The notes under the pieces: generated by a model | Told to the model about the DNA's origin: nothing | Database searches by the model: none | What the model saw: only the letters and a program-made list of their open reading frames with translations | Program-made: the position numbers and the translations under genes | Assembly (NCBI RefSeq): GCF_009905375.1 | Contig: NW_027420740.1 | Location: 1-64,000, forward strand | Direction of reading: 5' to 3' | Source of the DNA: Apium graveolens | Taxonomy: Eukaryota; Streptophyta; Magnoliopsida; Apiales; Apiaceae | Length of the DNA stretch: 64,000 nucleotides | Part shown: in pieces, positions 12,698 through 22,771 of the stretch | How the letters are laid out: the number at the start of each line of letters is the position of its first letter | How positions within the stretch are numbered: the stretch's first letter is position 1

Positions 12698-15321
12698 TCA
12701 TTGAGCATAACATTGATAAGACAAATAACATAATATGACAATTAACATACCACCGAGGGCATAGAACTCAAGCTGCTTTTCATTAAGAATTAATTTATCG
12801 TTCTTTACTAATCTGCGCCGCCTCAACAAAATATCCTCAATCATATGTTTCCAGTGACAACTCCACAGATTTTTAATATCAGTCACTTTGCAATTTACAA
12901 TAATGTGAACAAAAAGTTGTCGGATCTGGGGAGGTAAACCACCTTTTGCACACTGAGACAATACCTCATGCCACTCATTGTCATCCTCTAGCAAACCATA
13001 TTCTTTGCAAGCTTCCCGAAAAGTATCAAAATGAACACCATTAACAGTCCTAATACTTTTAAAAGAAGTCGTACCACATACTTTAGTAAGTAACAATCTC
13101 AAGAACCAAGACTCACCACTATTGTGGTGTGTGTAGCAAATCCTCCCAATCTGAAATCCTCGTTTTCTTCTATTCCACTGCCTTGCACTATCATTCCACA
13201 CGTAATGTTGTGGTATCTCATCATAAGTGTATTGACGTGCATCTTCATCAACACCATTAAGCTGGAAAAATGCTTCAAGTTTACTTTGCCTGTACTTCTC
13301 CCGGGCAGCAACCTTGGCCAGTGACTCGTTGGCACGAAAGTGTAATTCCTTTGATTTGGAAGGTGAAATGGCAAACGTTCCACATAAATACTCCTATGAT
13401 GAATTGCAAAACCAAATATCCTATATGCAGCTTCAACCCCACACAAATATCTACCATCAAAATATGCACTTATCTCATCAACAGCATCCTCAGTAGAATC
13501 AGCTTTTTTCCTCCGTTTCCTCCTATTAACTTCGATTGTGGCACGATTGTGACCTTTTAAGCAATATTTGAATAGATATTTCAAGCTGCGTGCATGACAA
13601 CAAATCTCCACATTCATATGGCACTGATATTTGACTAATAAATTACGATTATATGGCACGACCCATTGATTGTCCAATTCAGCCTTACGAACATGAACTG
13701 AAATATCTTGTTGGCGATGCCAGTATATAGGAAACCCACTATCATCAAAAGTGGTATTATCACAATACCTAGATAAAATTGTTTATAAATCAATACGATT
13801 TTCTAAAGCAATTAATTTATGCAAAATCAAGAATGAATACCTCTTTGGAAAATGCCTAATACAATGCATATCTTTCATACATGCACATTTTGGATTTTGT
13901 AATCCACAAGGACCATGAATCATGAATTCTTTCACGGCTGCATAACCAACCGGATCCAAATCAGGGTCTGGAATCTCTGCACTAACAAACCTGTCCACAT
14001 TCTGTCTCAGTTTTTTTTTGAAGCACTGTCAAGCCAAATCAACATGTGAACGTGCGGAAGACCTCGCTTTTGAAACTCAACAACGTACATAACTGGCACA
14101 AATCGCAGAAATATGAATAGTACGTACTAAATAAGAAGTAATATTAAATCCACAAACATAAAGTAAATTTCACATGCACCTTCGCTACAAACACCAAAGT
14201 AGCCATTTTTCTTTATGTCTTCCAAAAGCTGATCAAGCTTTAACCTAAACACACGAGTAATAATGTCCGGATAATTTGCTGAATCGCAGCCTGGAAGATA
14301 CTCCATCATCTGCAAAATTTCATCCCATAGCGGATTGCACGTCATCGTAAGAAAGATGTCAGGATGACCCATATAACGACACACATCCAACGCATCCTGA
14401 AAATTCTGTTGCATGTAGCGCTTCGAACCAACAAACCCAGCAGGAAGAATGACGCCTTTACCAACATTGGACGAATCAGAGTCACCTTTGCGCACAGAGT
14501 CACAAATATGGCTATACAACTCATTACATAGTATAGTTTGATGTTCCCGGAACCACCACAGTCGAGTTTGTTCTATTGACGAAAATGCATCAACTAAATA
14601 TTGCTGAAATAGTCGGCCACCGAGGCGCGGTGTCATACCTGCAAATTAAAATATGGACATTAGTTAGAATATAAATTTAATGCTACAAACCAAGAAAATA
14701 ATCAGCAAAATAAAATTACCAATATCAACCTCAAATACAAACCTTCATTGCTCCTAACATGCAACGTATATTGATAATAATCCTTCATTGACAAATAACC
14801 ACGAGACCGAGTTGCATTTTCAGCACCCTTAATGAACTTAATTCTGGGGTGAAAGCCGTCTTCTCCCCGTGGGAAAAGTAAAGGATATTGCACAGCCATC
14901 AATTTTGGGTGAACGTATGATGCACGCACCAACCCTTCAATTTTATCATCAATAACTATATCCCGAAATCCACAGGTATCCTCCGTATCACCCACAATTA
15001 TACCTGCTACCTCGTCACTTGGGCCAACATGATTCTCACGCCCGTTTTCTGCCCTCGAAACTTTAAGTGTAACCTCGAGATCAATAATTTCACCACTCTC
15101 AAATCTGTCACGCTGCTGTCGGAACTTGTGAACCAGTTCATTGGTTTCATCCAACATGGTGATAAGCCCCTGAACAACATCACTATCAACAGATGTCTGA
15201 TCACCAGGATTAACCCACCGTAACCGATTACTCACCCCATTCGCAGTATCGTAAATGTACAACTGACAGAATTTTGGCGTTTCACTATCATCTGGAATCA
15301 AAGAACCAAAAACATGATGAT
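12698..15321 (-). pseudogene. Helitron RepHel: Helitron-like N and HUH Rep nuclease part
   Basis: The segment begins at the Copia insertion and runs leftward. It shows YPLLFPRGEDGF (about 14860), the Helitron-like N domain (GSKRYMQQNFQDAL and DIFLTMTCNP, 14430-14320), the HUH metal-binding motif GLPHVHMLIWL with the two His codons within 14046-14054, the cysteine-rich CACMKDMHCIRHFPKRY (about 13850-13900), and the region with the catalytic tyrosines, SLKYLFKYCLKG (about 13550-13590). The Rep active-site residues appear present. The reading is split over several frames by introns and stop codons, for example a stop directly after the HUH exon near 14020. Confidence 0.88.
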
Positions 15322-15394
15322 TGTTAGGAATGTATGTGCATTAGTTTGATGATATGTTTAACAAAATACTTAAGTAGAAATTTAGTGTCTGTAG

Positions 15395-15835
15395 CCTCAA
15401 CGGATAAGACCACTTTGGCTATCCGTTGATGGTGTAGCTTTACTTAGAAATAAGTCTAGTGTTGTAGCATATTTCAGTCTCTGTATTTAAAATGTAATTC
15501 TTGGAAGTTGAGAGAAACTATGAGTCATGTTGACTACTAGATGATATGCAGATAGGAAGGCCAATTGTAAATACTTCATGCCTTGTAATTTTGTATAAGT
15601 GAAGTGGTATCAACGGATGACTTAAAGACCTTCAACGGATGAGAAGCTAAGCTTCAACGGATGTCTCTAAAGCTTCAACGGATAAAGTCATCAACGGATA
15701 ACATCCTTCAACGGATGAGTGCATCAACGGATGAAAGCTTCAACGGATAACATCCTTCAACGGATGAGTGCATCAACGGATGAAAGCTTCAACGGATGTT
15801 CTGATGATTAGCCGTTGATAAGGGGTAGTTGTACC
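15395..15835 (+). repeat. TCAACGGAT motif array in the 5' LTR
   Basis: By hand count there are thirteen exact CAACGGAT or ATCCGTTG motifs plus one variant (GCCGTTGAT). The first two form a facing pair (TCAACGGATA...TATCCGTTGA) with a 13-base loop near 15398-15428. Eleven more are in one orientation between 15611 and 15800, and the last six lie in a perfect 49-bp tandem duplication starting AACATCCTTCAACGGATGAG. The same array recurs in the 3' LTR at about 27479-27905. Confidence 0.93.
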
Positions 15836-16035
15836 TACAAACAGAGGCACATGGGTTGATAGAGACAACTGAGATGTGGTAGCCGAATTTCAGGAACAAC
15901 AGAAAAAGCAGCCGTTCTTCTCTAGTACAAAGATGCAATAGTCAACAAAGTACTGGAGTGAACAGGAAAAGAAGCAAGTGAAGATCTTATTTTATTACTG
16001 TATTTTATATTGTTCTTCACTTGTACACTTGGTAA

Positions 16036-16043
16036 TATATAAA
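16036..16043 (+). promoter_or_regulatory. TATA box in the 5' LTR
   Basis: TATATAAA about 365 bp before the LTR end, downstream of the motif array; repeated at about 28120 in the 3' LTR and conserved in copy L. Likely core promoter of the element. Confidence 0.5.
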
Positions 16044-16402
16044 CCAAGTAGAAGCTAGTAATTAGATGAGAGATTTTCCAGAGCTGTTTAGAAAAATATT
16101 GAGAGAAAATTCATCTAGTTTGAACTAGGATGCAGCTGTGATCAACATTGGTTAATCACAGATTTTCTAAAATACCATCTCTGGTGGAACAACAAATCCA
16201 CCATAAAAGTTTTTAAGGTCTGTTGTGTTCTTTACATTTGTGCTTGAATATATATCTGTCTGTATTAGCTTAAAGCAATTCACACACTTGTTCTTCTTGA
16301 ACACACAACTTTCATAAACTGCTCAAAACTTGAAAAAGTTTTGAGATTTACATTCAACCCCCCTTCTGTAAATCTCATTGTTAGTCCACTAGGAATAACA
16401 AT

Positions 16403-16414
16403 TGGTATCAGAGC
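16403..16414 (+). other. Primer-binding site (initiator tRNA-Met type)
   Basis: TGGTATCAGAGC two bases after the 5' LTR; standard for plant Copia elements. Confidence 0.9.
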
Positions 16415-16461
16415 AGGCTCTTGACATACAAAGAGTTTAAAGATCTTGGAATCTAACAAAG

Positions 16462-18876
16462 ATGAGTAAGAAGGATATTGGAGTAAAGATCCCAGTTCTT
16501 GACAAAGACAGTTATCACCATTGGAAGGTGAAAATGCACCTTCATCTACTCTCCCAAGATGAAGGTTATGTAAACTGCATTGAGAATGGTCCTCACATTC
16601 CCCACAAAGTAGCAACAGTTGCTATAGCCACAGTTGCTGTTGGTCAATCCATTCCAAAACCTAGAGCAGAATGGACAATGGAAGACACAGAAGAAGTCCA
16701 CAAGGATAAGAAGGCTATGAACATTTTGTTTAATGGTCTTAACATGGATATGTTTGATAATGTGATAAATTGCACAACTGCCAAAGAGGTTTGGGACACA
16801 GTTCAACTACTGTGTGAAGGTACAGAACAAGTGAAAGAAAACAAAATGCAGCTTCTCATTCAACAGTATGAATACTTTCATTTTGAAGAAAATGAATCTT
16901 TAAATGAAACATTCAATAGGTTCCAAAAGCTGTTGAATGGACTGAAGCTGTATGGAAGAGTGTACCAGGTGAAGGATTCAAATCTTAAATTTTTAAGATC
17001 CTTGCCAAAGGAATGGAAACCCATGACTGTCTCCTTAAGAAACTCTCAAGATTATAAGGACTTCACTCTTTAAAGATTGTATGGAATCTTGAAGACTTAT
17101 GAACTAGAGCTGGAACAGGATGAGGTATTGGAGAAGGGGAGAAAGAAAGGAAGTTCAGTTGCATTGGTAGCTGAAGATGAGAGGAAATGCAGACAAGAAA
17201 CTGCGAGATCTACATCAAACTCCAAAGATGGTATAAGAAATCAGGAATCAAGCAAGGGGAAAGAGCAAGTTGCTGAAAATGAAGACAACTCCAGCCAAGA
17301 TGACTCAGATGGTATTGATGAGCATCTTGCATTTCTGTCCAGAAGATTTGCAAAGATGAAATTCAAGAAAAACACTAGAGCCACTAAACCTCACAAAAAC
17401 ACTGTGAACAAATCCAAGTTCAAGTGTTTCAATTGTGGTATAAGTGGACACTTTGCAGGTGAGTGCAGAAAGCCAACTTCTGAAAAGAAGAAATTTGAAC
17501 AAGTAGATTACAAAAAGAAATATTTTGATCTACTCAAGCAAAAGGAGAGGGCTTTCATTACTCAAGAAAGGGACTGGGCAGCTAATGGAGATGAAGAGGA
17601 TGAAGATGTGGAGTATGTCAACCTTGCTCTCATGGCTGATTCTGAAGAAAATGAAGTTAGTTCATCAAGCAATCAGGTAATCACTACTGACTTAACACAG
17701 CTTACTAAAGAAGAGTGCAATGATGCTTTTAATGACATGTCTACCGAATTGTATCATTTGCGTGTGTCTCTTAAATCTCTTGCTAAAGAAAATAGTAGGA
17801 TTAGAGAGAACAATCTGTTTTTAAGTAATAGAAATGCTTTATTAGAAGATAAGATGATTGACCTAGAGAAAACAAAGTTGCATTGTATATCTGTTGAAAA
17901 TGAACTAGCTGAATCTGTTAAGAAAGTAGAAATACTTTCCAATCAATTAGAGAAAGAGCAAGAGGTGATTAAAGCCTGGAAGACATCTAGGGATGTAAGT
18001 GCTCAAATTGCTAAGGTCCAAGGAATTGAATCATTCTGTGAAACTGCCTGGGATAAAAATAAAAAGAAACTGGAATTAAATGATGGGCTGTCAACGGATG
18101 TGGAATCAACGGATGATGAAAGTTATCCGTTGAAGGAAGAAAAGGAGCATCCGTTGAAGGTTCCTCAATCAAAACAGGCAGATGTTTCTAAAAGAGAGAA
18201 TCTAAAGAAACTCAACAAAAAGTTTGGTTCAACTTCAAAGAACTTTGTCAAAGAAGAAGCAATCACATCCAAAGATGTCAGTAAGGTGAATGTAGGGCAC
18301 ATGACCTTAGAACAGTTAAATAATAGGCTCAAGATGGTTGAGGATAAAAAGGAATCTAAAAGAAAATCCAACAGAAATGGGAAGGTAGGAGTTAATAAAC
18401 ACAACAATTACACACCTGATAGGTATGCTCCTAGAAAAAGCTGTGTGCATTGTAGTAGTGTTAATCATCTATCTGCTAGTTGTAAATCCATTAAGAAGAC
18501 TCCCATAAATGTACCCTCTTCTATGCCTAATATGTCTGCATCACCTCTGCATGCTATGCCTGTTATGTCTCAACAAAATCCTTATGCACATTTTGTAAAC
18601 ATGCCATATTTTAACAATCCTTATCTTGCTGCATTTAGTATGCCTCAAATGCCATACAATATGCCCATATGGAATAACATGTTTGCACAATCAATGCCTA
18701 ATAATTTTACAAATGTGCTAAATGATTCTGTGACTAACCCTACACCTCAACCAACTACATCTAAGACCAAGGTTGACTCAAACTTACCTAAGTCTAAAGA
18801 TGCAGGAGGAATGAAGTCTAGGAGAAAGGCTAACAAGAATGGACCCAAGGAAACTTGGGTACCAAAATTAAATTGA
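16462..18876 (+). pseudogene. Gag of Copia copy R, with one nonsense codon
   Basis: The reading starts MSKKDIGVKIPVLDKD and forms the virus-like particle protein. One TAA at 17071-17073 interrupts it after KDFTL, where copy L has GAA. The zinc knuckle CFNCGISGHFAGEC (near 17428-17470) is intact. A long Glu/Lys-rich coiled-coil segment follows, then a second Cys-His cluster (CVHCSSVNHLSASC, near 18441) and a Met/Pro/Asn-rich tail ending WVPKLN. Four TCAACGGAT-type motifs at 18090-18160 encode Ser-Thr-Asp and Tyr/His-Pro-Leu-Lys. At about 800 codons it is larger than usual Copia gag. Confidence 0.9.
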
Positions 18877-18880
18877 TTGA

Positions 18881-21800
18881 TTTTATGGTGTGCAGGGAAA
18901 TGGAAGAAATCTATGGTACTTGGACAGTGGTTGTTCAAGACACATGACAGGAGATTTCTCCCTGCTCACAGAGTTCAAGGAGAGAGCTGGCCCTAGCATA
19001 ACCTTTGGAGATGACAGCAAAGGGTTTACTATGGGATATGGCTTGATTTCAACAAGGAATGTCATCATTAATGAAGTTGCATTAGTTGATGGTCTCAAGC
19101 ACAATTTACTGAGCATCAGTCAACTATGTGATAGAGGGAATACAGTTTCCTTCAATTCTGAAGCCTGTGTTGTCACTAGTAAGAAAGACAACAAAGTGGT
19201 TCTAACTGGAGTTAGAAAAGGAAATGTGTACATAGCTGACTTCAACTCTACAGATGCAGAATCCATTACTTGTCTCTTCAGCAAAGCAAGCACAGTTGAA
19301 AGTTGGCTATGGCACAAGAAGCTATCTCACTTGAATTTCAAGACAATGAATGATCTAGTCAAAAAGGACTTAGTTAGAGGAATCCCTCTAGTTGAATTCT
19401 CAAGGGATGGTTTGTGTGATGCTTGTCAGAAAGGCAAACAAAGGAAAGCATCATTCAAAAAGAAGCTTGAAACAACAATTGATGAACCATTACAGCTGCT
19501 ACATATGGATTTGTTTGGACCAGTCAATGTATTATCTATTGCAAGAAAAAGATATTGCTTAGTGATTGTAGATGATTTCTCAAAGTTCTCATGGGTCTAT
19601 TTTCTTGGATCAAAGGATGAAGCAAGTGAAATCATTATCAATCACATCAGGCAAGTCAACAATCATCCTGACTTGAAGGTTAGAAATATCAGGAGTGACA
19701 ATGGAACTGAATTCAAGAATTTGACATTAAGGCTGTTCTGTGAAGAAAATGGAATCATGCATGAGTTCTCAGCTCCAAGAACACCTCAGCAAAATGGGGT
19801 TGTTGAAAGAAAGAACAGATCTTTAATTGAAGCTGCCAGAACAATGCTTGAAGAATCAAAGTTACCAACATATTTCTGGGCTGAAGCTGTTAATTGTGCC
19901 TGCTTCACTCAGAATATTTCTTTGATCAATCAAGCTAAAGGCATGACTCCTTATCAGTTGTTCAAGAGAAGAAAACCAACTCTAAACTTTCTTCATGTCT
20001 TTGGATGTAAATGCTTTATACTGAGGAATCAATCTGACCATAAAGGGAAGTTTGATGCAAAGGCTGATGAAGGGATATTTGTTGGTTACTCAGCTGGAAA
20101 ATCTTATAGGGTCTACAATCTAAGAACCAACATTGTTATGGAATCTGTGCATGTTGTGTTTGATGATAAAAAGATTGATGGACTAACAGATGAGGGACAT
20201 AATGAGAGACTCAAATTTGACAACATTGAGATATATTGTGATGATAGTGAAGAGGAGACTGATGGAGATGACACTTCAAAAGGGATTTAAAACATGCCCT
20301 TGGATAATGCACAAAATACTGCATCCGTTGATAGAGGCAATGCAGTATCCGTTGAAAGACATAGTGCATCATCCGTTGAAGTACAAAATGAAGCATCCAT
20401 TGATCATAGTTCATCAACGGATAATCGATTTACATCATCAGTTGATAGAACTCCAAGTTCCCTGCAAAGGACCAACAACTCAGGGGGAGTTTCAACTAGT
20501 CAACACTCTGTCTCACATCATGACAATACTGAGGCCACCTCATCTAGAGCACATCTTCCACCACAAAGGAAATGGACCAAGAATCATCCCTTTGAACTGA
20601 TCATTGGTGATGCATCATCTAAAGTGCAAACAAGAAAAGCCACTCAAGATGAATGTCTGTATAGTAGTTTTCTGTCTCAGGAGGAACCTAAGAAAGTGGA
20701 AGAAGCTCTATTGGATCCAGATTGGATATTAGCTATGCAGGAAGAGCTGAACCAATTTGAGAGAAACCAAGTATGGAAGCTGGTACCCAAACCAAAGAAC
20801 AAGAGTCCTATTGACACAAAGTGGGTATTCAGAAACAAGATGGATGAAAATGGCATTATCATAAGGAATAAAGCCAGACTGGTTGCTAAAGGCTATTCTC
20901 AGCAAGAGGGAATAGATTTTGATGAAACATATGCTCCTGTTGCAAGACTTGAAGCCATCAGAATATTTCTAGCCCATGCAGCCCATGCCAATTTCAAAGT
21001 CTATCAAATGGATGTCAAGAGTGCATTTCTAAATGGGAAATTAGAGGAAGAAGTCTATGTAAGTCAACCTCCAGGATTTGAAGATCCAAATTTTCCAGAC
21101 TATGTGTATTATCTGTTGAAAGCACTCTATGGACTGAAGCAAGCACCTAGAGCCTGGTATGAAACCTTATCAAAATTTCTTTTGGAGAATCACTTCACTA
21201 GAGGTACTGTTGATAAAACTCTCTTCTTTAGGGATGTTAATGGCTCTAGTATACTTGTTCAAATTTATGTAGATGACATAATATTTGGCTCTATAGATGA
21301 TAAACTTTGCAAAAAGTTTGCTAAGCTAATGCAAAGTAATTATGAAATGAGCCTAATGGGAGAACTAACCTATTTTCTTGGTTTACAAGTTAAACAAGTT
21401 AGTGATGGAATTTTCATTAGTCAAACTAAATATATTTATGATCTTTTAAAGAAGTTTGACTTAATGGAATGTTCATCTGCAAAAACTCCCATGGCCACTG
21501 CCACCAAACTTGAATTAAATAAGACTGAAAGGTCTGTGGATATTACAAGTTATAGAGGCATGGTTGGTTCACTTTTATATTTAACTGCTAGCAGACCAGA
21601 TATAATGTTTGCTACATGTCTATGTGCTAGATTCCAAGCTGATCCTAGGGAGTCTCACTTAATTGCTATCAAAAGGATTTTCAGATATCTCAAGGGTACA
21701 CCAAATTTAGGTATTTGGTATCCTAGAGAATCTGGCTTTGATCTAATTGGTTATTCAGATGCAGACTATGCAGGTTGCAAAATAGATAGGAAAAGTACAA

Positions 21801-22210
21801 CAGGCTCCTGCCAATTCCTGGGAAACAAGCTTGTATCATGGTTTAGCAAAAAGCAAAATTCAGTCTCTACTTCTACAGCTGAGGCTGAATACATTGCTGC
21901 TGGAAGTTGCTGTTCTCAAGTGTTATGGATGAGGAACCAACTCCTTGACTATGGACTTCATGTTGATAGAATTCCTATCTTTTGTGACAACACAAGTGCC
22001 ATAGCCATAACAGAGAATCCTGTGCAGCACTCAAGGACCAAGCACATTGATATCAAGTACCACTTCATTAGGGAGCATGTCATGAATGGTACAGTGGAAC
22101 TACATTTTGTTCCAAGTGAACAACAAATTGCTGACATATTTACCAAGCCACTTGATGAATCAACATTCACAAGATTGGTAAGTGAGCTAGGTATGCTTAA
22201 TTACTCTTAA
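18881..22210 (+). pseudogene. Pol of Copia copy R (protease, integrase, RT, RNase H), with one nonsense codon
   Basis: The open frame starts at 18881, one frame away from gag; no clear ATG precedes the protease motif LDSGCSRHMTG. The GAG-pre-integrase segment is LWHKKLSHLNF with CDAC. Integrase shows HMDLFGPV, IVDDFSKFSW, SDNGTEF and PQQNGVVERKNRSL. A TAA at 20288-20290 falls in the integrase-RT linker, directly before a region with four TCAACGGAT-type motifs. RT shows [31 protein letters not shown] and YVDDI (21266-21280). RNase H shows [24 protein letters not shown] and DNTSAI. It ends GMLNYS. All catalytic residues I can place are present, so only the stop breaks it. Confidence 0.92.
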
Positions 22211-22771
22211 AATTCATGTCTTTATTGCAATTTGAATTGAAGCCTGAAATATATTAGTTGCTAAGAACAAATTTGACTTTTAACATAGTTTATTCCATCA
22301 ACGGATGTTCCCTATCCGTTAAAAGTCAAAATTGCTCTATCAACGGATAATCATTATCCGTTGAAAGACAAATACATTTCTGGAATTTTTATCCGTCAAC
22401 GGATAAAACTGAAGTACCTTTCAACGGATGACAATTTGCCTTATCCGTTGAAATGTCACATCAATCGATTCAGGTGTTTAACAGCCGTTGATTCTATTCT
22501 CTTAACCGTTGATACTCATACATACATCTGTGTGTATTGGTTTTAAAGGTAGTTTTTAGAATACTTACAGTTTATTCTTAAAACGGCTGAAATTCACTAA
22601 CGCATATTTATTGATAAATCTTTATTTTATATTTTTGTTTATTAATTTGAGAAAGCATATAAGTCCTTCTGATTGTTCATTTTTACTTTACGCTTTCTTA
22701 AAATTTCAAGCATTTACCATTTTCTCTCTGCAAAAACTTCAAGTTATTCTCTGCAATTTCTACTCACAACA
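22211..22771 (+). other. Pol-to-3'-ORF spacer with facing TCAACGGAT pairs
   Basis: Non-coding. Between 22296 and 22510 the motif occurs six times exactly, plus variants, mostly as facing pairs that can fold. TCAACGGATAAT and ATTATCCGTTGA are separated by one base. TTTATCCGT and ACGGATAAA are separated by two. TTTCAACGGAT and ATCCGTTGAAA have a 13-base loop. Two variants (AGCCGTTGAT, AACCGTTGAT) follow. Confidence 0.85.

Larger units (their letters stand above)
15322..16400 (+). repeat. 5' LTR of Copia copy R
   Basis: It starts TGTTAGGAATG and ends AGGAATAACA, with short terminal inverted repeats TGTTA/TAACA. Preceded by ATGAT. Its length matches the 3' LTR exactly. Confidence 0.95.

Noticed and set aside
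15611..15800. Regularly repeated short words resembling a CRISPR array
   Set aside because: The repeated word is only 9-10 bases, spacers are short and themselves repeated, spacing is uneven, and the context is a plant LTR. It is a motif array.
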